A DNA stretch of 64,000 bases from Silanimonas sp. (GCF_027531545.1 NZ_JAPZSC010000018.1:124001-188000), one strand, 5' to 3'; positions 53,033 to 62,541 are shown, counted from the first letter of the stretch. Notes: a model not told the origin generated them from the sequence alone. Numbers and translations are program-made.

Positions 53033-55020
53033 GCCCGCGCTGGGTGCTGCCGATCGCCCTCGGGTTCGCCGCGACGGCCGCGCAGGCCCAGCCGTCCGCC
53101 GACGAATTGCTCGATCTCGAGCTGACGCAGTTGCTTGAGCTGCCGGTGAGCGTGGCCAGCCGCAGCGAGCAGCGCAGCGCCGATGCCGCGGCCGCGGTCT
53201 TCGTCATCGACCAGGCCACCCTGCGCCGCTCCGGCATCCAGCGGCTTCCCGATGCCTTGCGTCTGGTGCCGGGCCTGCATGTCGGCAAATGGGACGGCAA
53301 CAAATGGGCCATCGCCAGCCGCAACGCGATGAGCCGCTTCACCAGCACGATGCTGCTCCTCGTCGACGGCCGTCCGGCCTACACGCCGCTCTTCGGCGGC
53401 GTGCGCTGGGAGACCTTCGACCTGCCGATCGACGAGATCGAGCGCATCGAAGTGGTGCGCGGTCCGGGTGGCCCGCTGTGGGGGGCCAACGCCGTCGACG
53501 GCATCATCTCCATCGTCACCCGTCGCAGCGACGCCACGCTCGGGCAGCGCATCGCCGTGGGCCTCGGCGAAGGGGATATCGAACGCTTCGCCGAAGCCCG
53601 CACCGGGCACCGCCTCGGCGACTGGACATGGCGGCTCGGCCTGCGCTGGATGGATTCCGCGCCCGGGCTGCTGCCGCCGGTCGGGCAGAGCGCGTGGACG
53701 GCGCCGCGTGCCGTGGGCGAGGAAGGCCGCGACGAGGGCCGGTTCCGCACGGCCATGCTGCGTTTCGACAGCCCCGAGGACCGCCCAGGCGGCGCACTCA
53801 CGGCCTGGCTCGGCCACCGCGAGGGCCGGTTCGTCGACCAGCGCCTCGTCGGCGGGTTGCCGCGCGACAACCTCAACTGGTTCGACCTCGACTACGCGGC
53901 CGGCGAATGGCGCCGCGGCCTCGCCGACGACCAGGCGCTGGCGCTGCGCGCCAGCCTGCAACGGCTCGACCTCGGCGACGCGACGCTCGACGACACGCAG
54001 CGGGTGTTCGACCTCGACCTGCAGCACAGCGGCACCTTCGGGCGCCACGCGTGGACCTGGGGCCTCGGCTACAACCATTACCGCAGCGACACGCGCACGC
54101 CGCTGCGATCGGCGACCCCGCCGTGCACCGGGTGCTTCGGCGCCGAGCCGCAGATCGGCACCGATGCCAAGCGCAGCGTGTTCGCGCAGACGCAGTCCGA
54201 CCTCGGCCGCGGCTGGACCTTGATCGCGGGCGCCAAGGTCGAAGATTCCCGCAGCATGGACTGGGACACGCAGCCGACCGTTCGGCTTCGCTGGCAGCCC
54301 GGGTTCGGCGGCACGTTCTGGGGTGGATGGACGCGGGCCCTGCGCTCGTCCACGCGCCTCGAGCGCGATGGCGCGCTGTTCAACGTGCCGGCGAACCTCG
54401 CACCGGCCTTCGGCTGCCGGCGCTACGAGGCCGGCACCTGCGTGATCGGCAATCCCTCGCAGGCGCCCTGGCAGGTCGAAGTGGCCGAGCTGGGCTGGCG
54501 CCAGCAGCTGTCGCCGGCGCTCTCGCTCGACGCCACGGCGTTCGAAAGCCGCTACACCAACCTGGCCACGACCCCCGGCTCCCGCGTGCGGGATCGCGTG
54601 CACGGTGTAGAGCTGGTGACGCAGTGGCTGCCCTCGGAGCGCTGGTCGGTGGATGGCTCGCTGACCTGGCACCGTGGGCGTGACCGCTTCATCGGCCAAC
54701 CCGGCCGCATCGACGCCTTCTTCCTGCCCGAGCTGAGCGGGCAGGTGCACCTGCAGTGGTCGCCTGCCGACACCATCGATGTCGACCTGCGCTGGTGGCG
54801 CGACGCCGACCGCGCGACCAACTCCGCGCGCATCGGTGTGCTGCCCGGCGAGGACCGCATCGACCTGCGCTTGGCCTGGCGCCCGTCGCCGGGCTGGGAA
54901 ACGGCGCTGTCCATCGGCAATGCGAACGACCCGCGGGCGGTCGAGTACCTCGAGAGCCTGCGGGTGAACACCGCGGTGCCGCGCAGCATCACCTGGTCCG
55001 TGGCGTGGAGCCCGCCATGA
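53029..55020 (+). CDS. TonB-dependent receptor-like outer-membrane protein
   Basis: A 663-residue protein with a signal peptide (about 1-20), a plug domain (residues 35-165: VFVIDQATLRRSGIQRLPDA, MLLLVDGRPAYTPLFGG and IERIEVVRGPGGPLWGANAV) and a beta-barrel of about 22 strands. No N-terminal TonB box of standard form is evident near the mature start. It starts at GTG 53029 inside the EAL gene stop. It is the outer-membrane partner in a receptor-YfiR-kinase cassette; the ligand is unknown. Confidence 0.88.
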   Translation: MSPRWVLPIALGFAATAAQAQPSADELLDLELTQLLELPVSVASRSEQRSADAAAAVFVIDQATLRRSGIQRLPDALRLVPGLHVGKWDGNKWAIASRNAMSRFTSTMLLLVDGRPAYTPLFGGVRWETFDLPIDEIERIEVVRGPGGPLWGANAVDGIISIVTRRSDATLGQRIAVGLGEGDIERFAEARTGHRLGDWTWRLGLRWMDSAPGLLPPVGQSAWTAPRAVGEEGRDEGRFRTAMLRFDSPEDRPGGALTAWLGHREGRFVDQRLVGGLPRDNLNWFDLDYAAGEWRRGLADDQALALRASLQRLDLGDATLDDTQRVFDLDLQHSGTFGRHAWTWGLGYNHYRSDTRTPLRSATPPCTGCFGAEPQIGTDAKRSVFAQTQSDLGRGWTLIAGAKVEDSRSMDWDTQPTVRLRWQPGFGGTFWGGWTRALRSSTRLERDGALFNVPANLAPAFGCRRYEAGTCVIGNPSQAPWQVEVAELGWRQQLSPALSLDATAFESRYTNLATTPGSRVRDRVHGVELVTQWLPSERWSVDGSLTWHRGRDRFIGQPGRIDAFFLPELSGQVHLQWSPADTIDVDLRWWRDADRATNSARIGVLPGEDRIDLRLAWRPSPGWETALSIGNANDPRAVEYLESLRVNTAVPRSITWSVAWSPP

Positions 55021-55574
55021 TGCAGGCCCGGGTTCGATCGATCGTCGCGATGCTGCTGGCGCTGGTGCTGGCGCCCTTCGCCCATGCCAGCGGCGCGGCG
55101 GACGAGTACGCGCTGAAGGCCGCATTCCTCTACAACTTCACCCGCTTCGTCGACTGGCCACCGGACGCCTTTCCCTCCGGGGACGGCGCGTTCCGCATCT
55201 GCGTGTTCGGCACCGACCCGTTCGGCGCCCGCTTGGACGCCCTGGCCCGACGGCGCGTCGGCACGCGCCCCATCGAGATCGCTCGCCCATCGGCCCTCGC
55301 CGACCTGCCGCGCTGCCAGATCGCCTACCTCGGCGTCGGCACGCCGGAGGCGATCGAGGCCGCCGCGACGGCCAACGCCGCCCCCGCCACGCTCACCGTC
55401 GCCAGCAACGCCGCCTTCGCCCGCGAAGGCGGCATGGTGGCGCTCGTCACCGTCAGCGGCCGCGTGAAGCTGCACGTCAACCTCGCGAGCATCCGTCGCT
55501 CGCCGCTGCGCTTCAGCGCCAAGCTGCTGGAGGTTTCGGAGGTGCGGCACGGCGGCAGCGGTGGCGGCCGGTGA
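55017..55574 (+). CDS. YfiR family periplasmic protein
   Basis: A protein of about 185 residues with an N-terminal signal peptide (LLALVLAPFAHASG). The YfiR core reads YALKAAFLYNFTRFVDWPPD, FRICVFGTDPF, CQIAYLGVG and GGMVALVTVSGRVKLHVNLA. In Pseudomonas YfiR restrains a membrane cyclase in the periplasm; here the neighbour is a CHASE8 histidine kinase instead. ATG 55017 overlaps the receptor stop (ATGA); a second ATG follows directly. It overlaps the kinase by 4 bases (GTGA). Confidence 0.92.
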   Translation: MMQARVRSIVAMLLALVLAPFAHASGAADEYALKAAFLYNFTRFVDWPPDAFPSGDGAFRICVFGTDPFGARLDALARRRVGTRPIEIARPSALADLPRCQIAYLGVGTPEAIEAAATANAAPATLTVASNAAFAREGGMVALVTVSGRVKLHVNLASIRRSPLRFSAKLLEVSEVRHGGSGGGR

Positions 55575-57544
55575 TCCGCGGCCTGCGCACCCTGTCGATC
55601 CGGACGCGGCTGCTGGCCGTCATCGGCGCGGTCACGCTGCTGGCGATCACCACCTTCGGTGCCATCGCGCTGGTGAGCGAGCGCGACGCGGCCCGCGATG
55701 CGCTCGGATCGGAGCAGGCGGCGCTGGCGACGCTGGTGGCGAACCGCAGCGCCGCGGCCCTGCTCTTCGGTGATCCGTCCCTGGCGCAGGAGAACCTCGA
55801 CGCACTGAGCGGCATCGCCCACGTGCAAGCCGCCTGCCTGTACGACAACGAAGGTCGGCTGTTCACCGGCTACACCACCGCCGACGTCACGGCCTGTCCG
55901 GAGACACGCAGCGCCGCCGGCGTGGTGCCCGGCGGTTCGCTGGTGGTCGAAGTCCCGGTCGAGCTCGACGAGACCGTCGGTTCGCTCTCGGTCCGCTCCA
56001 GCCTCGGGCCCGTGGAGGCGCGCCTGCGCGAGCAGGCGGAGACCTGGGCGGCGGCCGGCGCGGTCGGCGCCGTCCTCGCGCTGGTGCTCGCCGCCTTGCT
56101 GGAGCGGCTGATCTCGGGCCCGATCCGGCGCGTCAGCGCCGTGGTGGAATCGATCGACACGAGCAATGCGCAGGGCCGTCGCGCGCCGGTGGAGGGCGAC
56201 GACGAGGTCGCCCACCTTGCCGGGGCATTCAACCGCATGCTCGACCGCCTCGATGAGCAGACGCGCGGCCTCAAGCTGCAGGCGGAGTACAACGAGGTGC
56301 TGTTCAAGCGCTCGCCCCTGCCGGTGATCGTGCTCGACCCGCGCGCGAGCTGCATGGTCGATTGCAACGAGGCGGCGGTGGCCATCTATGGCTGGGACAG
56401 CCGCGATGCCACCCTGAACACGAACGCGACGGACGTCTCCACGCCGTTGCAGTACGACGGCACGCCGTCCGAGCAGGCCATCGCGCCTTACACCATGGCC
56501 GCACTCGCCGGTAAGCCGCAGGTCTATGACTGGCGCCACCGCCGTCCCAACGGGACGGAATTCGACGCCGAGGTGCACCTGACGCGCTTCGGGCCGGAAG
56601 AGTCCCCGCTGCTGCTGGCCAGCCTGTTCGACGTCACCGAGCGCAAGGCCGCCACCGCCGCCCTGCAGCGTCTGAACGAGGCCCTGGAATCGCGCGTGGC
56701 CGAGCGCACGCACGACCTCGCGGCCTCGAACGCCGAACTCTCGGCGACGGTGGAACAGCTCCGCCGCGCCCAGGTCGAACTGGTGCGCAGCGAACGCCTC
56801 GCCTCGCTGGGCTCGCTGGTGGCCGGCGTCGCCCACGAGCTCAATACACCGCTCGGCAGCGCGCTGCTGGTCGCCACCACGCTGGGCGACGGCATCGAAG
56901 AACTGCGGCGCAAGCTGGACACCGGGGAACTCAAGCGTTCGACGCTCGACACCTTCCTCGAGCAGCAGGCCGAAGCGCAGGCGCTGATCGTCCGCAACGC
57001 GCGGCGCGCCGCCGAGCTGATTGGCCGGTTCAAGCAGGTGGCGGTCGACCAGACCTCCGAGCAGCGTCGCCGCTTCGACCTCGCGGAAGTGGTGGACGAG
57101 ATCATCGGCACGCTGCAGCCCCGGCTGCGGAAGACGCCGCACCAGGTGGTCGTCGACATCGCTCCCGGCCTCGCCATGGACAGCTACCCCGGGCCGCTGG
57201 GCCAGGTGGTGACGAACCTCGTGCTGAACGCGCTGCTGCACGGCTTGGGCGACCGCCCCGGCGAAGTGCGCGTGGTGGCCCGCCAGCACGACGCGGACCA
57301 CGTGGCCTTGAGCGTCAGCGACGACGGCGTGGGCATCCCGGCCGAGCACCTGCCGCGGATCTTCGATCCCTTCTTCACCACCAAGCTCGGCGAAGGCGGC
57401 AGCGGCCTCGGCCTGCACATCGTCTACAGCCTGGTGCAGCGCAGCCTTGGCGGTCGCATCGACGTGGAAAGCCGGTCCGGCCAGGGCGCGCGCTTCACGG
57501 TGGTGATGCCAATGAACGCGCCGAAGAGCGCCGAGGCGGGCTGA
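55571..57544 (+). CDS. Membrane sensor histidine kinase (CHASE8-HAMP-PAS)
   Basis: A 657-residue kinase. First membrane helix at about 14-33, a periplasmic CHASE8-type domain (to about 155, RSAAALLFGDPSLAQENLDA), second helix near 160-180 and a HAMP region. A PAS domain follows (about 240-360), then a coiled coil, the HisKA box GVAHELNTPLGSAL (phospho-His near 420) and HATPase motifs NLVLNALLHG and GEGGSGLGLHIVYSL. CHASE8 kinases are often coupled to YfiR and a receptor. GTG start at 55571. It would phosphorylate the REC-GGDEF-EAL protein, closing an outer-membrane to c-di-GMP route. Confidence 0.9.
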   Translation: MIRGLRTLSIRTRLLAVIGAVTLLAITTFGAIALVSERDAARDALGSEQAALATLVANRSAAALLFGDPSLAQENLDALSGIAHVQAACLYDNEGRLFTGYTTADVTACPETRSAAGVVPGGSLVVEVPVELDETVGSLSVRSSLGPVEARLREQAETWAAAGAVGAVLALVLAALLERLISGPIRRVSAVVESIDTSNAQGRRAPVEGDDEVAHLAGAFNRMLDRLDEQTRGLKLQAEYNEVLFKRSPLPVIVLDPRASCMVDCNEAAVAIYGWDSRDATLNTNATDVSTPLQYDGTPSEQAIAPYTMAALAGKPQVYDWRHRRPNGTEFDAEVHLTRFGPEESPLLLASLFDVTERKAATAALQRLNEALESRVAERTHDLAASNAELSATVEQLRRAQVELVRSERLASLGSLVAGVAHELNTPLGSALLVATTLGDGIEELRRKLDTGELKRSTLDTFLEQQAEAQALIVRNARRAAELIGRFKQVAVDQTSEQRRRFDLAEVVDEIIGTLQPRLRKTPHQVVVDIAPGLAMDSYPGPLGQVVTNLVLNALLHGLGDRPGEVRVVARQHDADHVALSVSDDGVGIPAEHLPRIFDPFFTTKLGEGGSGLGLHIVYSLVQRSLGGRIDVESRSGQGARFTVVMPMNAPKSAEAG

Positions 57545-57562
57545 GCGAGCGGAGGCGGCGGC

Positions 57563-57901
57563 TCAGCGCTTCATCAGGCGGCGCCACCACGGCGCGCGCT
57601 TGGCACCGGCCTTCGGCGCCGGCGTTGCCAGCGGTTCCGCCGGCAGATCAGGACGCACCAGGTCGCTGTCGGCCAGCGCCTGCGCCCAGGCGCCGTCCTC
57701 CATCAGCAGCTCGACGCGCCAGTCGCGAAGTCGGCGCGCCACGAGGTACACGGCGTCGTGCGCGGCACGGCGGTCGGCGTCCAGCAGCACGGCCTTCGCG
57801 CGCTGCGCGAGCTCGCGGTCTTTCGTTGCACCCATCGCCCGTCGCAGCGCGGCTTCGTCGGCGCCGAAGCCCAAGCCGAGTCGCTCGTAGAGATCACGCA
57901 T
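57563..57901 (-). CDS. J-domain-like small protein without HPD
   Basis: A 112-residue protein. The first 50 residues follow the J-domain helix pattern (LYERLGLGFGADEAALRRAM) but the HPD motif that stimulates DnaK is absent. A basic, Pro-rich tail ends in APWWRRLMKR. It overlaps the J-domain/TerB gene upstream by 8 bases, so the two are coupled. Function unknown; it may be a J-like adaptor. Confidence 0.65.
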   Translation of the reverse strand: MRDLYERLGLGFGADEAALRRAMGATKDRELAQRAKAVLLDADRRAAHDAVYLVARRLRDWRVELLMEDGAWAQALADSDLVRPDLPAEPLATPAPKAGAKRAPWWRRLMKR

Positions 57902-58643
57902 CGTCGTCGTCCTGCAGGCGCTTCCACGCCTTCTGTACCGCGTCGAAGCGCTCGGCCGCCGCGGCCTTCGCCGCCTCGTCGGCCTGCAGCTGGCGATCGG
58001 GATGGTGCTGGCGCGAGAGCTTCCGCCACGCGGCCTTGATCGCGATCGGCGTGGCGTCCGTCTTCAGGCCGAGCACCAGCAGGGCATCACGGCGCTCGGC
58101 ATCGGCCTGTGCGGCCTTGCCGGCATCGGCCTCGCGGGCCTTCTGGCGCGCGGCACGGGCACGCGCGACGGCTTCCGCCGCCTCGAAGAACGCCGGATCG
58201 GACAGGTCCGCGGGTGCCTCGAACTCGAGGCCGAGCAAGGCCTCGAAGCGCTCCGGCAGCAGCGAGGCCGGTGCGGCGAGCAGGTCGGAAAGGAAGATCA
58301 AGGCATGGCGCTCGATCTGCGAGATGCGGCCATCGGCAGCGGCGACGCGGATGTAGAGGTCGACCAGCGAGACGGTGCGCTTCGGCGAACGCTGGCCGCG
58401 CAGGAAGCGGAACAGCTTCGGCAGGTCCTTCGGCATCGCATCGGCGGCGAAGGCCTCGGCGATGTCATGCAAAGGCACGCCTTCCGGATCGTGCGTCAGC
58501 GCGAGGCCGACTTCATGGAACTCGCGCGCATCGAGCGGGCCATCCAGCACCGCCAGCCACAGCGCGGACGCACGGATGCTGTCGGAAAGCCGCTGCGGGC
58601 TGTCCTGCAGGCGCTGCACCAGCCCGGGCGCGGTGCCGTTCAA
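57894..58643 (-). CDS. TerB/DjlA-like protein with C-terminal J domain
   Basis: A 249-residue protein. Residues 30-150 resemble a TerB-like helical domain (SLVDLYIRVAAADGRISQIE). A basic-acidic linker (about 155-185) follows, and the last 60 residues form a J domain with the HPD signature in RKLSRQHHPDRQL, able to stimulate DnaK. No membrane anchor is seen, unlike DjlA. It lies 7 bases after the coiled-coil gene. Confidence 0.85.
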   Translation of the reverse strand: MNGTAPGLVQRLQDSPQRLSDSIRASALWLAVLDGPLDAREFHEVGLALTHDPEGVPLHDIAEAFAADAMPKDLPKLFRFLRGQRSPKRTVSLVDLYIRVAAADGRISQIERHALIFLSDLLAAPASLLPERFEALLGLEFEAPADLSDPAFFEAAEAVARARAARQKAREADAGKAAQADAERRDALLVLGLKTDATPIAIKAAWRKLSRQHHPDRQLQADEAAKAAAAERFDAVQKAWKRLQDDDDA

Positions 58644-58650
58644 GCCCGCC

Positions 58651-59412
58651 TCAGGCGTGGGCGTCGGGATTCAGCAGCAGGCCGGCCAACCAGCTCTCGC
58701 CGCGCTCCAGCAGCTCCACCGGCGTGTACTGCCAGCCGGTGACGATCATCGCTTCGGCGACGGCGAACTCGCGCTGCGGCTTGTTGAAGCGGCGCTCGCC
58801 GGCCTTGACCATTTCCAGCACGAAGCTGGGCGGCGGCACCGCCTCGGGATCCGCAGCGCCGGCCATCACTTCGGCGACGCTGCCGAGATTCGCGCCCTGC
58901 CCCTTCACCAGCGCTTCGACACGCGCCAGCGCCGTGGCCTGCGCATCGCCGGTTTCCTCGACATGCGGTGCGGCAGCGGCCAGCGTCTTGCAGATGGTGT
59001 TGAGCTGGCCGGTGGCCTTCATGCGCGCCAGCTTGGCGGCGCCGGCGGCGCCTTCCGCGGCCTCGAGGTCCTGCTGCAGGCGCTCGATCTCGGCATTGGC
59101 GTCGGTGGGGATGCCGTGGTCGAGCAGTCGCAGCACTTCCTTCTGCAGCTCGGCATACAGCGACGGGTGGCTCGACTTCAGGTTGCGCGCCGCCATCTGC
59201 CACGCATAGGCCACCTGCTGGCCAGTGCGCTCGCTGGGCGTCGGCGGGCCATCGGGCTTCTCCGCGCCGGGCGCCGGCACGCCGATCCCCGTGCCCAGCA
59301 TCGACAGCGCGGTATCCAAGCGGTGGCACAGGTCGGATTGGTCGAACTGTCGCATCGCCTTTCGGAGCTCGATGCGGCAGTCGATCAGCAGGGGTCGGAG
59401 GGGCAGGTCCAT
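58651..59412 (-). CDS. Conserved coiled-coil protein of unknown function
   Basis: A 253-residue cytosolic protein without a recognised catalytic motif. A helical stretch with heptad character lies at about 100-135 (ANAEIERLQQDLEAAEGAA), and a compact C terminus has FNKPQREFAVAEAMIVTGWQ. It begins at ATG 59412 and precedes the J-domain genes with a 7-base gap, so a chaperone or stress context is likely but not shown. Confidence 0.6.
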   Translation of the reverse strand: MDLPLRPLLIDCRIELRKAMRQFDQSDLCHRLDTALSMLGTGIGVPAPGAEKPDGPPTPSERTGQQVAYAWQMAARNLKSSHPSLYAELQKEVLRLLDHGIPTDANAEIERLQQDLEAAEGAAGAAKLARMKATGQLNTICKTLAAAAPHVEETGDAQATALARVEALVKGQGANLGSVAEVMAGAADPEAVPPPSFVLEMVKAGERRFNKPQREFAVAEAMIVTGWQYTPVELLERGESWLAGLLLNPDAHA

Positions 59413-59431
59413 GCCCGCATTCTAGCCACGC

Positions 59432-60028
59432 TCAGCGGCGATGGCCGCCCACTTCGACGAAGGCGAGGAACTCGGCGCGGGTGCGGGCGTCGTCACGGAA
59501 CAGGCCGCGCATGGTCGAGGTCACCATGCTCACGCCGCGCGTGTGCACCCCGCGCGTGGTCATGCACTCGTGGCTGGCCTCGATCACCACGCCGACACCG
59601 CGCGGCTGAAGCACGCGCTCGATGCAGTCGGCGATCTGGGCGGTGAGCTTCTCCTGCACCTGCAGCCGGCGCGAGTAGGCCTCGACCACGCGGGCCAGCT
59701 TGCTGATGCCGACCACCTTGCCGCCCGGCAGGTAACCCACGTGGGCCTTGCCGATGATCGGCGCGAGGTGGTGCTCGCAGTGGCTCTCGAAGGGGATGTC
59801 GCGGAGCACCACCATCTCGTCGTAACCCTCGACTTCCTCGAAGGTGCGCGCGAGGTAGGCGTCCGGGTCGAGGCTGTAGCCGCTGAACCATTCGCGCCAG
59901 GCGCGCGCCACGCGCAGCGGCGTGTCGACGAGGCCTTCGCGTGCCGGGTCGTCGCCCGCCCAGCGCAGCAGGGTGCGGACGGCCGCCTCGGCATCGGTGC
60001 GGGTGACGCGATCGGCTTCGTCGCTCAT
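59432..60028 (-). CDS. folE: GTP cyclohydrolase I
   Basis: A 198-residue enzyme converting GTP to 7,8-dihydroneopterin triphosphate, the first step of tetrahydrofolate synthesis. The zinc ligands and catalytic residues are visible in [14 protein letters not shown] (Cys and His) and [14 protein letters not shown] (second Cys). The [12 protein letters not shown] helix is also typical. An in-frame GTG at 60040 is an alternative start. Single gene with short gaps; folate supply would also feed the formyltransferase of the modification operon, though that is only a metabolic link. Confidence 0.95.
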   Translation of the reverse strand: MSDEADRVTRTDAEAAVRTLLRWAGDDPAREGLVDTPLRVARAWREWFSGYSLDPDAYLARTFEEVEGYDEMVVLRDIPFESHCEHHLAPIIGKAHVGYLPGGKVVGISKLARVVEAYSRRLQVQEKLTAQIADCIERVLQPRGVGVVIEASHECMTTRGVHTRGVSMVTSTMRGLFRDDARTRAEFLAFVEVGGHRR

Positions 60029-60102
60029 GGGAGTCTTCACGCGGCAGGGGACGGCTTCACACCGTAGGCCCCGCGGCGTTCACGCGGCGAGAAGTCCGGC
60101 CG

Positions 60103-61353
60103 TCACGCGACCGGCGGCGACACTCCGCTCGGAAGCGGGCGCGTGGCGCGATGCGCCAGCGCCCATGCGGCAGCGAGCAGCAGCGCCGAGAACAGGAAGG
60201 CCGCACCCGGCAGGTAGGCCGGCGGATGCTCGCCGATGAACAGACGGAAGATCGCCGTGAACAGGAAAGGCCCGAAGATGCCTGCCGTCGACACCAGCGA
60301 GGCCAGCGAGCCCTGCAGACGACCCTGCAGCGAGGGGTCGATGCGCTGCGTGACCAGGCTCTGCGTGGCCGGACCGGCGAGACCCCACAGTGCCATCAAC
60401 GGAACAGACAGCAGGAACAGCGCGCCGGTCGGGGCCATGCCCATCCACGCGAATCCGGCGATGCCGCTGGCCAGCCCGATGCCCACCGCGCGCCGCTCGC
60501 CGATGCGCGGCACGAGTTTCCGCACCAGCACGGCCTGTACGAACGCGTTGCAGATGCCCACGAGGCCGAGCGTCAGCCCGACGTCGAGCTCGCTCCAGCC
60601 GTAGCGGTAGTCGGTGTACAGCACGTACACGCTCGGCAACACGTAGTGCGCCAGCTGCGAGAGGAAGACCACGCCGGCCAGCCCGAGCACGCCGGGGGCC
60701 GAGGCGAGCAGCCGCAGGGCGCCGAGTGGGCTGGCCCGCCGGACGTCGAAGCGCGGACTGCGCTTCTCCACCGGCAGCGACTCCGGCAGCACGAAGAAGC
60801 CGTAGAGGAAATTCGCCAACGACAGGCCGGCCGCCAACCAGAACGGCAGGCGCACGTCGATCTCGCCCAGCACGCCGCCGAGCGCCGGTCCGAGCACGAA
60901 GCCGATGCCGAAGGCCGCGCCAAGCATGCCGAACGCCCCGGCACGTTTGTCCGCGGGCGTGATGTCGGCGATGTAGGCGTTGGCGGTGCTGATCGACGCC
61001 GAGGTGATGCCGGCCAGCACGCGGCCGAGGAACAGCAGCGGCAGCGTGTTCGCCACGGCCATTAGAACGAAGTCGAGGCCGAGGCCGAGGTTCGACAGCA
61101 GCACGACCGGGCGGCGTCCGAAGCGGTCGGAGAGTGCGCCCTGCACGGGCGAAGCGAGGAACTGCGACAGCGCGAAGACGCTGCCGAACACGCCCACCCA
61201 CCACGCCGCGGTCTCGACCGAGCCGCCGACGAACTGCTTGATCAGGTGCGGCAGCACCGGAATGACGACGCCGATCGCAAGGATGTCGAGCGCGACCGTG
61301 ATCCAGATGAAGACGAGGCCCGGAGGGCGTCGGGCCGGGGCGGCAGCGTCCAC
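60103..61353 (-). CDS. MFS transporter of the TCR/Tet family
   Basis: A 416-residue inner-membrane protein with 12 predicted helices. The loop 2-3 motif LSDRFGRRPVVLLSN and the TM5 motif C region GFVLGPALGGVLGE are those of drug-proton antiporters such as TetA. It need not confer tetracycline resistance; housekeeping members of this family are common. It starts at ATG 61353, divergent from nothing, with a 72-base gap to the PNPOx-like gene. Confidence 0.9.
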   Translation of the reverse strand: MDAAAPARRPPGLVFIWITVALDILAIGVVIPVLPHLIKQFVGGSVETAAWWVGVFGSVFALSQFLASPVQGALSDRFGRRPVVLLSNLGLGLDFVLMAVANTLPLLFLGRVLAGITSASISTANAYIADITPADKRAGAFGMLGAAFGIGFVLGPALGGVLGEIDVRLPFWLAAGLSLANFLYGFFVLPESLPVEKRSPRFDVRRASPLGALRLLASAPGVLGLAGVVFLSQLAHYVLPSVYVLYTDYRYGWSELDVGLTLGLVGICNAFVQAVLVRKLVPRIGERRAVGIGLASGIAGFAWMGMAPTGALFLLSVPLMALWGLAGPATQSLVTQRIDPSLQGRLQGSLASLVSTAGIFGPFLFTAIFRLFIGEHPPAYLPGAAFLFSALLLAAAWALAHRATRPLPSGVSPPVA

Positions 61354-61425
61354 GCTGAAAGGCCGTTCGAAGAGGACGCGCAGTGTAGCGCGCCGTCTGG
61401 CATCAGCCGTGCCGCGGCGCCGCGT

Positions 61426-62043
61426 TCACGGCACCAGCCACTCGCCGCGCCAGGGGCCGAAGCCCACGCGCGAGAAGCGCGCCCGTCGATGGCCCTCGAA
61501 CGCGAGGTGCAGCCACTCCATGCGCTGTAGCGGCACCGTCACGACGGCGAAGTTCACGCGACCGCCGGCGCTTTCCGCCTCGTTCGGACGGTCCTTCGAA
61601 AGATGCGCGGGCAGGCCGCTGGTCGGCATCGGCGCGGCGGTGCCCGGCGCGGCCTCGGCGAGGTAGCAGCGCCGCGACATCAGCCCGGTGCGCTTCCACG
61701 CGAGGTCCGCCACCGCGTCGTCGTGATGCAGCACGGCACGGCCTTCGGCGCGAAGCTGGATGTTCTGCCCGTAGAAACACAGCGCCACGCGCGGGTCGCG
61801 CTCCAGCTCGGCCCACTTCTCGCTGCGCCGATCGGTGTGGAAGCCGAGCACGCCGCGCTCGCGGTCGACCTGGCGCAGCACCACGTAGCGCGCGCTGGGG
61901 CCGCGCGGCGAACTGGTGGCCAGCACCGCCTGGTGGAAAGCCGAGTGCCGCAGGCGTTGCCCATCGGCGAGCTGGCTCCAGAGCTGCTCGAGCACGCTGG
62001 CGAAGGTGAGCGAAGGCGGTTCACGGCTGTCCATGGGGCGCAT
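61426..62043 (-). CDS. Pyridoxamine 5'-phosphate oxidase family flavoprotein
   Basis: A 205-residue split-barrel flavoprotein. FMN-binding landmarks are RYVVLRQVDRERGVLGFHTD, then RSEKWAELERDPRVALCFYG, and QLRAEGRAVLHHDD. It resembles the PNPOx-like Alr4036 group rather than true PdxH, since the substrate-binding C terminus of PdxH (RxxSxR type) is not seen. The cofactor is probably FMN; the reaction is unknown. ATG 62034 is an alternative start. Confidence 0.82.
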   Translation of the reverse strand: MRPMDSREPPSLTFASVLEQLWSQLADGQRLRHSAFHQAVLATSSPRGPSARYVVLRQVDRERGVLGFHTDRRSEKWAELERDPRVALCFYGQNIQLRAEGRAVLHHDDAVADLAWKRTGLMSRRCYLAEAAPGTAAPMPTSGLPAHLSKDRPNEAESAGGRVNFAVVTVPLQRMEWLHLAFEGHRRARFSRVGFGPWRGEWLVP

Positions 62044-62156
62044 TAGGCCGTCGGCACCGTCGCCGGAGCGCGAAGCATCGCGCAGCCATTCGCATCCGCG
62101 AACCGTTCTCGACCGGCTTCACCGCGGCTGCGCGCGCGTTGCACCACGCTACGCCG

Positions 62157-62540
62157 ATGGATGCCCCTTCCTCCGAGAGCCTCGAAGTCTTCTTCGACGG
62201 CGGCTGCCCGGCCTGCCGACGCGAGATGACGCACTACCGCGCGCAACCGGGGGCCGAAGCGATCCGCTTCACCGATGCCGCGAATGAGCATGCGCGCCTC
62301 GCAGAGGTCGGCTTGGACGCGATGGCCGCGATCGCGACGCTGCATGCGCGCGACGCCAAAGGCGTGTGGCACATCGGCGTGCCGGCCTTCCGCGAGATCT
62401 GGCTCCGCCTACCGCGCTACGCCCCGTGGGCGAGGCGTTTCGCATGGGTGATCGATTCGCGTGCGCTGGCCTGTGCCTACGCGGTGTTCTGCCGGCTCCG
62501 GCTGCCGCGGCGCTGCCGCGACGGCCGCTGTCCCGCCTGA
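62157..62540 (+). CDS. DCC family thiol-disulfide oxidoreductase (DUF393)
   Basis: A 127-residue thioredoxin-fold protein. The DUF393/DCC signature is VFFDGGCPACRREM, with the redox pair Cys-x-x-Cys. Further segments are IHARD-like LHARDAKGVWHIG and the C-terminal AYAVFCRLRLPRR. ATG 62157 is chosen over an in-frame TTG at 62139. Function in the cell is unknown. It converges with the RlmI-like gene, 1 base apart. Confidence 0.88.
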   Translation: MDAPSSESLEVFFDGGCPACRREMTHYRAQPGAEAIRFTDAANEHARLAEVGLDAMAAIATLHARDAKGVWHIGVPAFREIWLRLPRYAPWARRFAWVIDSRALACAYAVFCRLRLPRRCRDGRCPA

Positions 62541-62541
62541 T

